Shown here piece after piece: positions 12,451 through 23,200 of a stretch of 64,000 nucleotides of DNA. Every line of letters starts with the position of its first letter. The stretch's first letter is position 1. Made by a program: the position numbers and the translations under genes. The notes below the pieces were generated by a model. The model saw nothing but the letters and a program-made list of their open reading frames with translations, was not told where the DNA came from and made no database searches. The DNA comes from Hexactinellida sp. DTS-2022 (Eukaryota; Porifera; Hexactinellida), in contig JAPNXP010000013.1 of assembly GCA_028753945.1 (NCBI GenBank), positions 3,472,001-3,536,000 of the forward strand, in the 5' to 3' direction.

Positions 12451-12867
12451 ACCTCGGTCTCGGTCGCTTCCCGACGGATCACTCTTGAGGTGCAAAAGTG
12501 CTTACAAGGTGATTCTATTTAGGTGCCGCCGGATGGCATCTTAATATGGTGGCAGGTCTCTGAAATAATTTTGGAAATTAGATATTCTGGTTAAATCCCT
12601 ATTGGGGTATCGTACATATTTTATCTCCCTCAAAATATGCCTAATCAATGAATTATACCGATTTTGTATTATGGCTAACACCTTTAGGGTGCCACAAAAA
12701 TTGAACTTCTATAAAAAAGTGCCGGCCAAAATCCTAGATAAACCGATGTACTATATAAATATAAATGGCGCTTTGTATGCCACTGAGTAATTCTTTTTCC
12801 CTCGATGAAACCTAAACGTTATACTCTATTAGACACAGCAGTGCTCGACAAATTATGGGGTTTGGCC
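12451..12867. other. No gene seen
   Basis: A GC-rich palindromic patch (TCTCGGTCGCTTCCCGACGG) at 12456-12480 belongs to repeat B. A 62-codon open frame at 12602-12790 has no recognisable domain and is probably chance. Confidence 0.4.
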
Positions 12868-13415
12868 TTCGTTATATAAGGCCTTACTACTACACCGAAC
12901 CATGGATTACTTAAAGGCCATTGATTATTAGCTGACATATCTTTATCTCAGTAGCTAGTGATGCAGACCTGAGAAATGCATTATAATTGTATAGGAAGTT
13001 AGGGACATGATATCAAGACATACCTAATACCCTTTAGAATTGTGATACATCACCATTTGATTACGTAATCGCTATTTTTAGTGGGAATTATCGTGTTTTT
13101 ATAGCCTGCTTTTAACATAGTTAAACGGGTTATAAATGTTCAAAATTGGAACATGAGGATGTCCATAACTCGTTGAATGAATATATCGAAATTATAAATG
13201 GAATGTTGACACATTCCTCGGTTGCCAGGGAAATGTATATTTCCTAAAATGAGCAATAACTCAAAAACTATCGATTTTATGTAAACTATGCTAGTACTGA
13301 TCTATCCGCAATTGGTAACTTCCTATTCATTGATAATACATTTTCTAGGCCTAACTTCAAAAATCTTTGAGATAATGAGATTATTAGTACTTAATTCCTT
13401 ATATGGTAATACACT
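12868..13415 (+). repeat. Dispersed repeat C, copy 1
   Basis: About 510 bp from CTTCGTTATATAAGGCCTTA to CTTTGAGATAATGAG, repeated with high identity and in the same orientation at 27875-28386. The 35 bp after that point (13381-13415) appear inverted in the other copy. No coding signal. Confidence 0.8.
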
Positions 13416-13787
13416 CATTAGCCCCTGCATGGGTTGGGTTTATGACGTTTGGATCTATCCTGACAATAATTACCATAGAATCTTACAGAGTGAATTCCGA
13501 ATAGATTTTTAAGGACTTCCAGTCATGAGCATAAAAATTTTTGAGCATTCTTAATGACTTTGTAGAGACATACAAAAGAAACCTGGCTAATTATTACTTC
13601 CTGCTTCCTTAATTAAATAATTGTGTATTTCTTAGCAATATGCCAAATAGATGTAGTGTGAATAACTGGTCCTGCAATTAGACGGCACTAGTTACACTCT
13701 GGTTTTTGAAATGTTGAACCATTGGTCAAAAGAAGTGCAGGAGAAATGGCGAAGATTTCTCCATAGAGTAGATACATGGGAGTTGGT

Positions 13788-14350
13788 CAGGGTTTGGTTC
13801 AAGTACATTTGAAAGTACTTAAGTACAAGTACTACTACTTTTCAGATATTTAAGTACAATACAAGTACAAGTACAGGTAAACTTAAAGTACTTAAGTACA
13901 AGTACAAGTACAATGAAAAAATTAGGAAAATACTTAAGTACAAGTACAAGTATTCCCAAGCTCTTATGATAAATCTCTCGTACTAATAGTAGAAATTGCT
14001 AAATACATAGTTTATATAGTATCATCCAAATCTATTTAATTGATTTAGCAGTAGTCCTTGACACGAACACAATTCCTAATATACTAAGTATTAAGTAACA
14101 CTACTTTATTTGAGATGGGATTTGAGGAACATCAATGATGTGTGTTGGAAATATATTGAATGATAAAAAAGTCACGAGTAACAAGTACTCAAGTACAAGT
14201 GCAAGTACTTTAGAAAATGAGGAAAGTAATTAAGTACAAGTACAAGTACAACGGAAAAATGGTGAAAGTACTTAAGTACAAGTACAAGTACTCAAAAAAT
14301 GTACTTAATTACAGAAGTACTTAAGTAAATTGTACTTGAACCCAACCCTG
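13788..14350. mobile_element. 563-bp hAT MITE with AAGTAC arrays
   Basis: Ends CAGGGTTTGGTTCAAGTAC and the inverse GTACTTGAACCCAACCCTG, flanked by a perfect 8-bp duplication GAGTTGGT at 13780-13787 and 14351-14358. Both subterminal regions consist of repeated AAGTACTTAAGTACAAGTAC motifs. The 8-bp duplication and CAGGG ends are diagnostic of hAT. It sits inside the THAP domain of the P relic. Confidence 0.93.
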
Positions 14351-15249
14351 GAGTTGGTGAAAGTCTTCATCTGTCCGAAACATTTCAGTGACAATGATGT
14401 GGTAATTACTTCACTTCATATTCCCATGGGTGACAATACAGTGAAGGAAGTATCAAGTAAACCTAGTCTTCAGGAAAAATTACAAGCTCGTCAATCTACT
14501 TAACTGTCCTTTTTACTTACAGGTATCTGATGAAGACACACAAATCGTTTAAACCGATATGAAATTGATATCCGGCATTTTCATCAAGCTCCTAAGTTGA
14601 GTCGTGCAGAACATACAAAAAATGAGCTCCACCTTTTCTGTTTCTAATATTGATGAAATCCAGCTGAAGTATTCGCCCCTTAATTTAGCTGAAAAATTGT
14701 TTTTTATTCGCTCAAGTCAGAGTATCTTGCATATTTTCAAGAAGTTATATTTCTGACCGCTACTAACCGCGCAATTAACCATGTCTCACCAGATATATAT
14801 TGATGATACTTCACAGTGGTCAAACCAGGAGAAAAATTCGAAATTTTGACAATACTTGTTTTGGGTATTTTTAGCTTCATAAAATTCCCAATAGTTGTAA
14901 ACCTAGAAGAATGCATTGATTTTGAAAATTGAGTGTGGTTACATTCCGATAACACTCGACTGAAGTCATGACTATGATATTGAGTTACAGTGTAAAATGA
15001 CGTCTATCAAAATACCATTGACTATTCCAATCTCCAGGTTACTTTCTATAAATAGTGAAGGCAAAGTGTAAACATATTTAGAATGCATTTTTTCTCCTTT
15101 ATTCGATATTAATAATTTCTTGCAGATTTATTTGCTTATTAAACCTATTATGAGCTGTTCAAATTTTCCAATCAGTTGTAATAATTCAACTAATTTTCAG
15201 GTAATCTGAGAGCAAAATCTCAAATTGAAGTGAATTGAGAATTGTAATA

Positions 15250-15421
15250 CAGTGGAAGCCGCTTAATCGGGAGACGGTTAATCGGGAAATTCGGTTATTC
15301 GGGACGAGGCTTTGGAAACCAATTCGTATCAATAGTATAAAGTATATCGGTTAATCGGGAAAACCGGATAAACGGGACTAAATTCCTACTCCCGAGGCGT
15401 CCCGATTAAGCGGCTTCCACT
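15250..15421. mobile_element. 172-bp pogo-like MITE
   Basis: Ends CAGTGGAAGCCGCTTAATCG and its reverse complement, with TA on each side (15248-15249 and 15422-15423). Internal copies of GGTTAATCGGGA lie next to both ends. Confidence 0.9.
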
Positions 15422-16121
15422 GTACCAACATAAATTATTACTTATATATCTATTCTAGTAATTAAAAATATATTTATACCCGCAGGTACCCGCAAACAGT
15501 CCTAAAAATAGGCTATGAGTAAGCCCAATCGCCTAAAATTTCACTCATATTTGGTAATATTTATTTTATGGTTTGTTTATAAATGTTACATTATTAATAT
15601 AAATTACAAGACTCATGGACAATGACAAAGTTTTCACCTTTTTGTGACAGAGAATGATTCTGAAAACCTTAGTTCCTAAGTTCATGGCACAATGTTCTGT
15701 TCAAGACGAGCGTCTCCTCTGTCAGAGTAATTATGTTTCATTCTTACAGAGGATAACATAGAACTTAAACATAAACAAAAAATCTCTCATCTAACGAATG
15801 ATGAGCTATTCTTGAGGTTAATTAGAGAATAATTAATGTAATATCTATATAGTTGCATATAAATACAATACTATGTATATCACTATAACTTGGCAGCATT
15901 AAAAATTAACTCAACAAAATTTTAGAAATTAATATTAATAATATATAAAGTGATTACGTCATAACTCGAAAATTTGAAGTAATACACTGTTTTTTAGGTA
16001 ATCAGTGGATTTCTCGTGGTTGATTTACTATTCAACAATAGGTCTAGAATAGCTAAAAAAGGTTTAGAATGGCTTTTATAGCGATATCTTCTGATTTGCC
16101 ATTTTAGACCACTGTGTACTT

Positions 16122-16292
16122 CAGGCACGTAGCTAGAGTATGTAATTCAGGGGGGCAAGTGCAGGGAGTCGGGGGGGCAAGGGGGGGACGAATCACTCTA
16201 TTTACTATAACGAACACTTCCTAATTCTCTTGGGAGGGGGGGCGAGAAGTACTTTTGGGGGGGGCAATCGCCCCCCCGTAGCTACGTGCCTG
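16122..16292. mobile_element. 171-bp GC-rich hAT MITE
   Basis: Ends CAGGCACGTAGCTAG and GTAGCTACGTGCCTG with runs of G and C inside. The flanks GTGTACTT and TGATACTT are an imperfect 8-bp pair. hAT assignment rests on the ends and the probable 8-bp duplication. Confidence 0.75.
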
Positions 16293-17850
16293 TGATACTT
16301 AGCATGCGAGGTGTTTTGTAAATTAAGATGAAATTCCAACCCAAAATACTCTCATTTCTGATATTCGTCATATTTCTCAGTTAACTCAAAAGCTTGATGC
16401 ACATCAACAAGATGATATTGAGATTGGTATCAACTATTTGTTTAGTTAGACCTACCATAGACAAATTGACAACTTGTTAAGAAGGAAGCAGATTCAATCG
16501 GCTACATTTTACCTTGTGTCAACCGTCGATATTGGTTCTATCTCTCAAGGCTCAATTAATCTATTCAGGTTGCTACAGTAATCTACAATCTCTCTGCCTC
16601 ATCCATCCAAGGCTATATTCAATTATTGGTTTAGACACAAGTACTAATGATGATCTGAAGGTTGCATGCAAAGACTTCAACCAATTCAAGAAACATGTTC
16701 TCCAGTTGGACAAAATTCACGTAGGTCTGATTAATATTTCAAACCAAACATATCAATTCATTTATTTCATCAACAGATTTTGGAAAATGTGCAGCATACA
16801 TAGTCCAAGCAATGATATTCGCCTATGTGATCCTGATTTAAAGGTTTTCAAGATTGAAGATGATAGTTTTGTGTTTTTCCAAGTTTGTTTCCTGAGGTCA
16901 GGGTTGGAAGAGCTTTAGATGTAGCGGCAGAGCAGGAAAACTCAGTTAACAGACCTTTAGCGTAACTAATTTGGATATTTACGTTTATTGACAATATTTC
17001 TACAAAACAATTCTCTTGAAAAATATTTTCGTGTTTACAGATTAATGTCCGGCTCTCAAACACATTAAAATTATACGGAGTTCAAAACAGAAAATTTGAG
17101 ACTTCGCTGAAGGAATATTCTAAGACTTTCTCGCAAGGAATTATCCAAGAGCGCTAGACGCTTATTTGAGTAATATTTTTGGAAAAAATTATTTAGGAGC
17201 GCGAAAATTTGGAATCTTTTCCTATACTTTATAATTAATTTGTTATTTAGGCGTATGAAAATCGGAACAAACCCGGATTAGGAACGTATTTAAAATAGCT
17301 GTATAATATACTGCTTTTCGTGTGACATGGAACTTACTAATGCTGAAACTCTTTAAACAGACCTGAGCATTTACTCTTCGCTTCTCCAACAAAGATTTGA
17401 TTTTTCACCGATGACATAAATTTGCCAGTCCCTGGTTTTCATTGCTGGATATGCTATACATAGCATACTCAAGATTATATTCGAAGAAAGTTATTTCCAA
17501 TTCCACCACTTCAATATGTTATAACTGTCACACAAGATGAAAGCTTTGCCCTGGAGTGCGAAGATTCAAACTTGAATCAAATTAACATATCATACAGAAG
17601 AGGACTTAAATATCCTTCTGATGAAGGTATTAATACAGTCATAACTCATTGGAAGATCCTTTACAGAATCTTAAGAAACAATTTGTTGCTAGTACCAGTA
17701 AACTATACCTATCCAACTCTCAATTTTAGCTTTGATTTCTGGAAATTTGAGTGGCCTAGTTGTCAAACTCCATGACTTTCTTATCTCAGCAAAAAATACT
17801 TTCTGCCGCTAGCAATCGTTTATTGAAAATAAAGTTCGCAATTTAAACTC

Positions 17851-18986
17851 TAAAGGAACTTGAGAAATAACACGGTGGATCGAAGAGGAAACTACAAAAG
17901 TTAGTCTTAATAATGGTTATTTTATACAGTATGTATTGTATTGGTATACAGTTAGTTTGTAGTAAGAGAGACAATTATCAACGTTACACACCTCTATTGT
18001 AGTATTATTCATTAAATCCATTTAATGTCAAGTAAATTAGATATCCTATATATTGCTTGTATTTGCAAGTATTAGAAGTTATATCCTTGGTTAAATATTG
18101 TGAACAGGCTATAGTTAAGTAGGCTGTATATACAGTCGAAATCGGGTTTTTTTGCCTCTCCGGGTTATTTTGCCTCCTTGCTTCTCCTTGTTTCTTCATA
18201 ACCTCATAGAACTGTATATTGTTAAATACGGGGGTTTTTTCGTATCGGGTTTTTTTCCATGCATTTAGGGGGGCAAAAAAACCCGATTTCGACTGTACAA
18301 TAACTTTTTATAAGTCAAATTTATGAACACTAGATTTAAAAGGTATTGTCCAGTTTCTCCGAAACACCATCAAGTTTTTTCGGGTTTTACTTCCCTGCGG
18401 CGGTGGTAGGATCGTGCCGAAATCTGGTAGGTTTTTGTTCGAAGGCCGGAAGGTTTTTGGACGTGGGCTGGCAAGTTTCTGCTGACTCAGCAGAAACTTT
18501 CTCAGCAGTGCTGAGATCCGGCAAAATCCCAGTTCAGTTAAAAATGTAAAATTCTAAGAGTCCAATAGTTCAATAGGCCATCGCCAGTTCTTGTCTAAAG
18601 GTAATAATGTCTAAATATGACGAGCTAAGATTGGATCTTATGCGTGAGAAATTAGTATGTTTTGGGCTTTGCTAGACACTGGTTGCAGGTTTCAGACATT
18701 CTCAAGAGAAAACGTAATACTGTTGCGGTGTAAACATGGTCTACTGATCGTACAAAACCAGTTTGGGACTGGATAAAATAAAGCAAAGCGTCGTGTTGAA
18801 ATTAAACACAAAAATATATAGGCCTTCGTGTCCAACAAATATAATATCACGAACACGAAAATGGAAAACGAAAAACTAATGCGGAATATGAATACAGTGT
18901 ATTTCAACAAAACAGGGCAAGGACAACAGAATAAGGTAAATAAAACGACTAAATTATTTGGGAAATTATTGGGAAACATTTCTGTG
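17851..18986. other. No gene; pogo MITE and a short hairpin
   Basis: Apart from the MITE at 18133-18295 there is a perfect hairpin near 18471-18500 (AAGTTTCTGCTGA then its inverse). A GC-richer patch lies at 18360-18545 with no recognisable protein. No WD40-coding exon of SPAG16 is visible here. Confidence 0.45.
18133..18295. mobile_element. 163-bp pogo-like MITE, family TTTTTTGCC, copy 1
   Basis: Ends CAGTCGAAATCGGGTTTTTT and their reverse complement, flanked by TA (18131-18132, 18296-18297). A second copy is at 29061-29229 and a relative of one arm at about 62035-62100. Confidence 0.92.
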
Positions 18987-19075
18987 CTAGATGGTTAAAA
19001 AAAATATTCTTATAACAGGAACACGATGCGTGTTCACGTCGTGTCTTGTTCGCTCAGCTACAGTATAAAACCAAC

Positions 19076-20106
19076 CTGATGGCAGTAAGCCATGGTTGTA
19101 CTTAGATTTCTTTGACAGTTGAGGGGCATCGATAACTTCTTCCAACAGACACAAAGCTCCTTCTTGCCTCGAAGCTGCCCTCGTAGGGGGACCAGTAGGT
19201 ATCCCTTCTCCCGTGCCCCCATGTAGACTCTTCAATGTAGCCTGTAAAGAGATAACCTGACCCACTGCTCTGTCACGCTCCAGTCTAGTGAGCATTCGCT
19301 CTCGTATCGCTGACTCGTACCTACGAACGATATACGCTAAAATCTGAACAAGCTTAATTAGAACCGAAAATCTTACCTTTCTTTGAGTGTGGTAAGAGCG
19401 GGAGGGTACTTGGAGTAGTGTTGCTTCAGTCTATTTAGGTCATAGAGCAACCTTTGTCTCTCTTGGACTAATCTCTTATGATGCATCCGATGGAAATCTC
19501 TCTCTTTCCGGAGTCGCACCAGAGCCTCCCCAGCCCTCACCCCTGCTCCTCCTTGTTTCTCGATCTCCAACAGTTGCTCTGCTATCTTGTTGTGCAGAGA
19601 TCTGTTCTGGCTGTAGCAGTCAGGAAGAGACTAGGATTCAAAATATTAAACGGTCTGAATAATGAGCCACATGTATGGTACTATACACCCATGCACCCAA
19701 TAACCTGATGATGTGTCTCTAAGTGGTCAACCTGCTTGAGATAGTGCCATTCAGCCTGGAGCGTTCCCAAAGTTCTCAGCATTCCCTCTTCAACGAGAAA
19801 ATTCTTCACAAAGTCTTCCACTACCTCTGGCAACTTAGATAGAGTTGCGGTTAGCTTGTCCTCTGTTAAATCTCCCAGATCTGTGAGTCTCTTACTCACC
19901 AGTAGAGCTTTGTTTGCTCGATCAAAGTCCTCCTCTTCATCCGAGGTGGTGTAATGCACCACTGATAGCTCCTCATAGGGGAACTCATCGTCGCTAACTA
20001 CTGGAATGTTTGCTTCTGTCACGTAGAATGTATCACCTATAATATCTCCAGATATTTCGGATGGCTCTTGTAAAGAGTGTAATAGATCCTGAAAAGTAGA
20101 CTCCAT
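19076..20106 (-). CDS. SPAG16: Sperm-associated antigen 16 (PF20), N-terminal exons
   Basis: SPAG16/PF20 is a WD40 protein of the axonemal central apparatus bridge. Three exons are read. Exon 1 is 20106-19705 (134 codons, acidic N-terminus MESTFQDLLHS). Exon 2 is 19606-19377, with the conserved coiled-coil stretch KERDFHRMHHKRLVQER. Exon 3 is 19320 to about 19076, with LERDRAVGQVISLQATLKSL. Introns of 98 and 56 bp have GT/AG ends and keep the frame. The donor after exon 3 (CAG/GTTGGT) is a guess. The family's C-terminal seven-bladed WD40 domain is not found anywhere in 1-19000. The gene therefore either has a very long intron leaving the window or is truncated. The start codon lies 109 bp after the CTR9 stop on the same strand. 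Confidence 0.83.
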
Positions 20107-20215
20107 ATAGAGTAGAGCTAAAGAACAACTAATATAGAAAAATAACAAGTTATAGACAAAATAAAGGAAGGAAAATAATTAAGAATAATTAAATTGATCT
20201 CTCAATCTGTCACAA
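20107..20215 (-). promoter_or_regulatory. CTR9-SPAG16 intercistronic spacer, U-rich with AG acceptor
   Basis: Only 109 bp separate the CTR9 stop and the SPAG16 ATG. On the coding strand the spacer is U-rich and ends TATTAGTTGTTCTTTAGCTC, a good splice-acceptor-like site just before the ATG. No AATAAA is visible. This layout resembles a trans-spliced operon junction, but a short 5' UTR or an upstream non-coding exon inside CTR9 is also possible. Confidence 0.4.
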
Positions 20216-23200
20216 TTAATTTAAATCCAAAAAATCCGGTGAACTATCACTGTCAGAAATACGTGCTCTGCCTCTCCCTGACCCTTTCACAATTTTATCA
20301 TGGGTCATCTCAATAAACTTATCATAGTCCCTAGAGTTTACAACATCGAGCGCCATTTCTTGTTCTATATCCGAATCAACTTCTCCCACCTCCTCAGATA
20401 CACTGACCGCTAGAGAAGGGAAGGAGGCGGGAGGAGGTTGAGCGGCAGAGTCTCTATCTGAACTCTCGTCCTCTGACTCGATAAACTCTTTTGATTTAAT
20501 TTTAGGATTCTTTGCTCTCTCTCGTTTCCTGTTAGAGGTTCCACTTGCACCGCTCTTTTCTCGCTTCCTAGACACTCTCCGCCCATTTCCTATTCCTGTG
20601 GACCGGAGCTTCTTTTTCGGACTTTCATACATAACACCAGCATCCCCATCACTCCTTTCTTCCAATGTCTCCTTCTTCGTTCTCTTCCTAGACTCCTTAT
20701 GCTCTTTCACTTCCTTGGAGAACGTAAGTCTTTCCACAGCTCTCACTTTGAACTCCTCTCTCATCTCTCGCTGCCTCTTCAGATGCTCCTCGCCCCTCTT
20801 TTCGCGTTCGAACCTCTCTTGCTCTATTCGGGTTTTCAGGTCCTCCTTCGCGCGATCTTGCTTCTCGCGAAGAGTCCTCTCCTCTTCGTCCAATTTCCTG
20901 GCTCTTCCCACGTGGTGTTGCGCCTGACTCAAAATGTCGGAACAAGCCTTCGCCTCCAGGTTAGCCTGATAAGGGTCCAGCTTGCCGCGCCCGTCGGTCA
21001 ATTTGCTCAGGAAATGGAAGTACTTCTGCGCAAGTTCCAGCTCCCTCACTGCCTCTAGCACACTTTTGAGATGGCTGCGCACTTGTTTGAGGATCAAGAT
21101 GGCTAGCTTTTCCATCACGAACGCCAGGTTGAACAGAATCACGTTGTCGCCAGGAGAGAGGTGCCGTGCACGCATTAAGATGAACTTACTCTTATTCAGG
21201 TCTCCGTTCTTGAAATGAGCCTGGGAAACGAATAGCATTATTTCCGTGTTGTTTCCCTTGTAAAATCTATTCAAACAGTTTGTATACAGCTGAATAGCAG
21301 ATACATACTGCCTCTGCTCAACAAATATGTGTGCCAGATTCAACCACACGTCCGGTATATCCGCCGTAGCGTCCCGCACCTGTGCGAATATGCTCCTGGC
21401 CTCCTGGATGAAACCCTTGTGCGCCAGGACAGCTCCAATCCCGTTAGCAGCGAATAGATTCTTCGGATTCCTCTTGAGTACTTCTCTGAAGTAGCTGAGT
21501 GCCCGGTCTTGATGTCGCTTCTCTTTGCTCCGATCTCTCATGGGCTGGTGGATCGTTTGCAGCCAAACATTGCCCAGAGAAAGGCAGGAGTACGCGTCGT
21601 GTGCAGTCTGAGTCCGTTGGAGGATTAACTCGAACTTCTTCTGTCCTGGGCCATACTCACTCTTGCTCAGGTGGAGATTTCCGATCAGGGACCATGGATC
21701 AGGATGGTGGTGGTCAATTTGCAGTGCTTCCTTAAACCAGTGAGAAGCCTCAAATATCTGCTCCCTATCCCGAGCCATGCAGCCGAGGCGCAAGTAGCAG
21801 TCTATGTAATTGGGATGCTCCTTGCAAATTGTTTTATATAGAGACTCGGCCTTATCAGTGCGATGGAGCGCTTCATAAAGTCTCGCTAAGTTATAGCTGA
21901 GTGTGACTGATAACGTGCTGTAGTAGCTGTCCTCCTCTTGTTTACAACGGGACAGAGCAAGCTTGTAGTTGTCTAGGGCAGAGTCCGGCTGATCCAGCTT
22001 ATGGTATAGAGCGGCCATGTTGTTGATTATCTCCGGAGGGACAAGCAGCTTTATATTCTCCTTAAAGATGCTGGAGGCCATTGAGTACGCGTTCAAAGCT
22101 CCATTAAAGTCGGAGTACTGGAGAATACCAGCTAGTTCTATCCAAGCCTCCACGTCATCAGAGAATCTTTCTGTCACCTAAAATGTAAGGCATTAGAGTT
22201 TACCCTCGGTAATCCGAACTGCGGATTTATAATTAAAAAAATTCAATTTCGATTAGTTAATTCGTTCAGATTACTAAAGTAAACAATTTCTATAAACATC
22301 TATTATACGAGAACCTCGATAATGCGAACCAGTCATTCAATAATTGGATTCCAGACAAAACAATTAATGTACTAATTAAAACATGTCTTTGAGACTCATT
22401 AGTTAGAATTCCATAGTAATAGTACAGCTAAATTTAAAATTATTCCAGACATTTATTAGAAATATATTTTGGGTCTGTAATAATGAGACACTCGAGAGTG
22501 CTGAATTTAAATATTGTTTGGAAAATGATTTAAATTAAAAAATATAAAAATAATTAAACTTAACAAATTTAACTGTACACTGAATGTGGTATTAAATAAT
22601 TAATAAAAGTGAAATTATTTACTATAATTAGCTTAATTTCATTATTCTCAGAGTTGATACAAGTTGGAAACTAACTTCCAATTGATCAATTGTTCCTTAT
22701 AGGAAAGAAAGACTATAAGAAATTGATGTTAACATCTTGAAGAATTGATGACATTCTCTTACTATGCCGACTATAGTTTAGTATAGTGGCCCAGTTCAAA
22801 TCTTACTACTTTGGTATATTACTATTAAAATTATATAAACTACAGTGCCGACTATACTATAGTAAAGTGGCCCAGTATTGAAATGACTGCATTGATGTGT
22901 TTTTTTTACTGTGCCGAATATAGGACAGTATAGCGGCCTAGTTCTAATCTCACTGCCTGGGATTTTTTTTTGTATTTTCTCCGTGTCGCCCAGAGTGGAC
23001 CATGGGTCGATGGGTCATTGGTCATGGGTCAGATGGGTCACCTAAATCGATGGGTCAGAAGGGTCGTGGGTCACGGCTCCGTGACCCATGACCCATTTGG
23101 AATTTCAATGTATTCTTCAGTTAAAATACGAATCACTCATCATCATCATTATTATTATAACATTGATGTGCATTGAAAGACTAAACATATTCGACATTGC

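Larger units (their letters stand above)
13639..17850 (+). pseudogene. Second P-element transposase relic, heavily decayed
   Basis: A THAP-like start (MPNRCSV...) is read at 13639 and its C-x2-H end (VFICPKHFSDNDVV) at 14362-14400. The two are separated by a 563-bp MITE whose removal restores the frame. Further on, QLDKIHVG at about 16705-16730 matches the first catalytic block (QMDEIHV). WKMCSIHSPSNDIRL at about 16782-16827 matches the segment WKMFNINTPSKAIRL of the copy at 57975. FIAGYAIHS at about 17438 and RRGLKYPSDEGINTVI at about 17597-17643 match the C-terminus. About 200 residues between the first two blocks are deleted. Stops are frequent. Confidence 0.7.

Noticed and set aside
20598-21735. 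Plus-strand open frames opposite CTR9
   Set aside because: Shadows of the intact CTR9 exon on the other strand.
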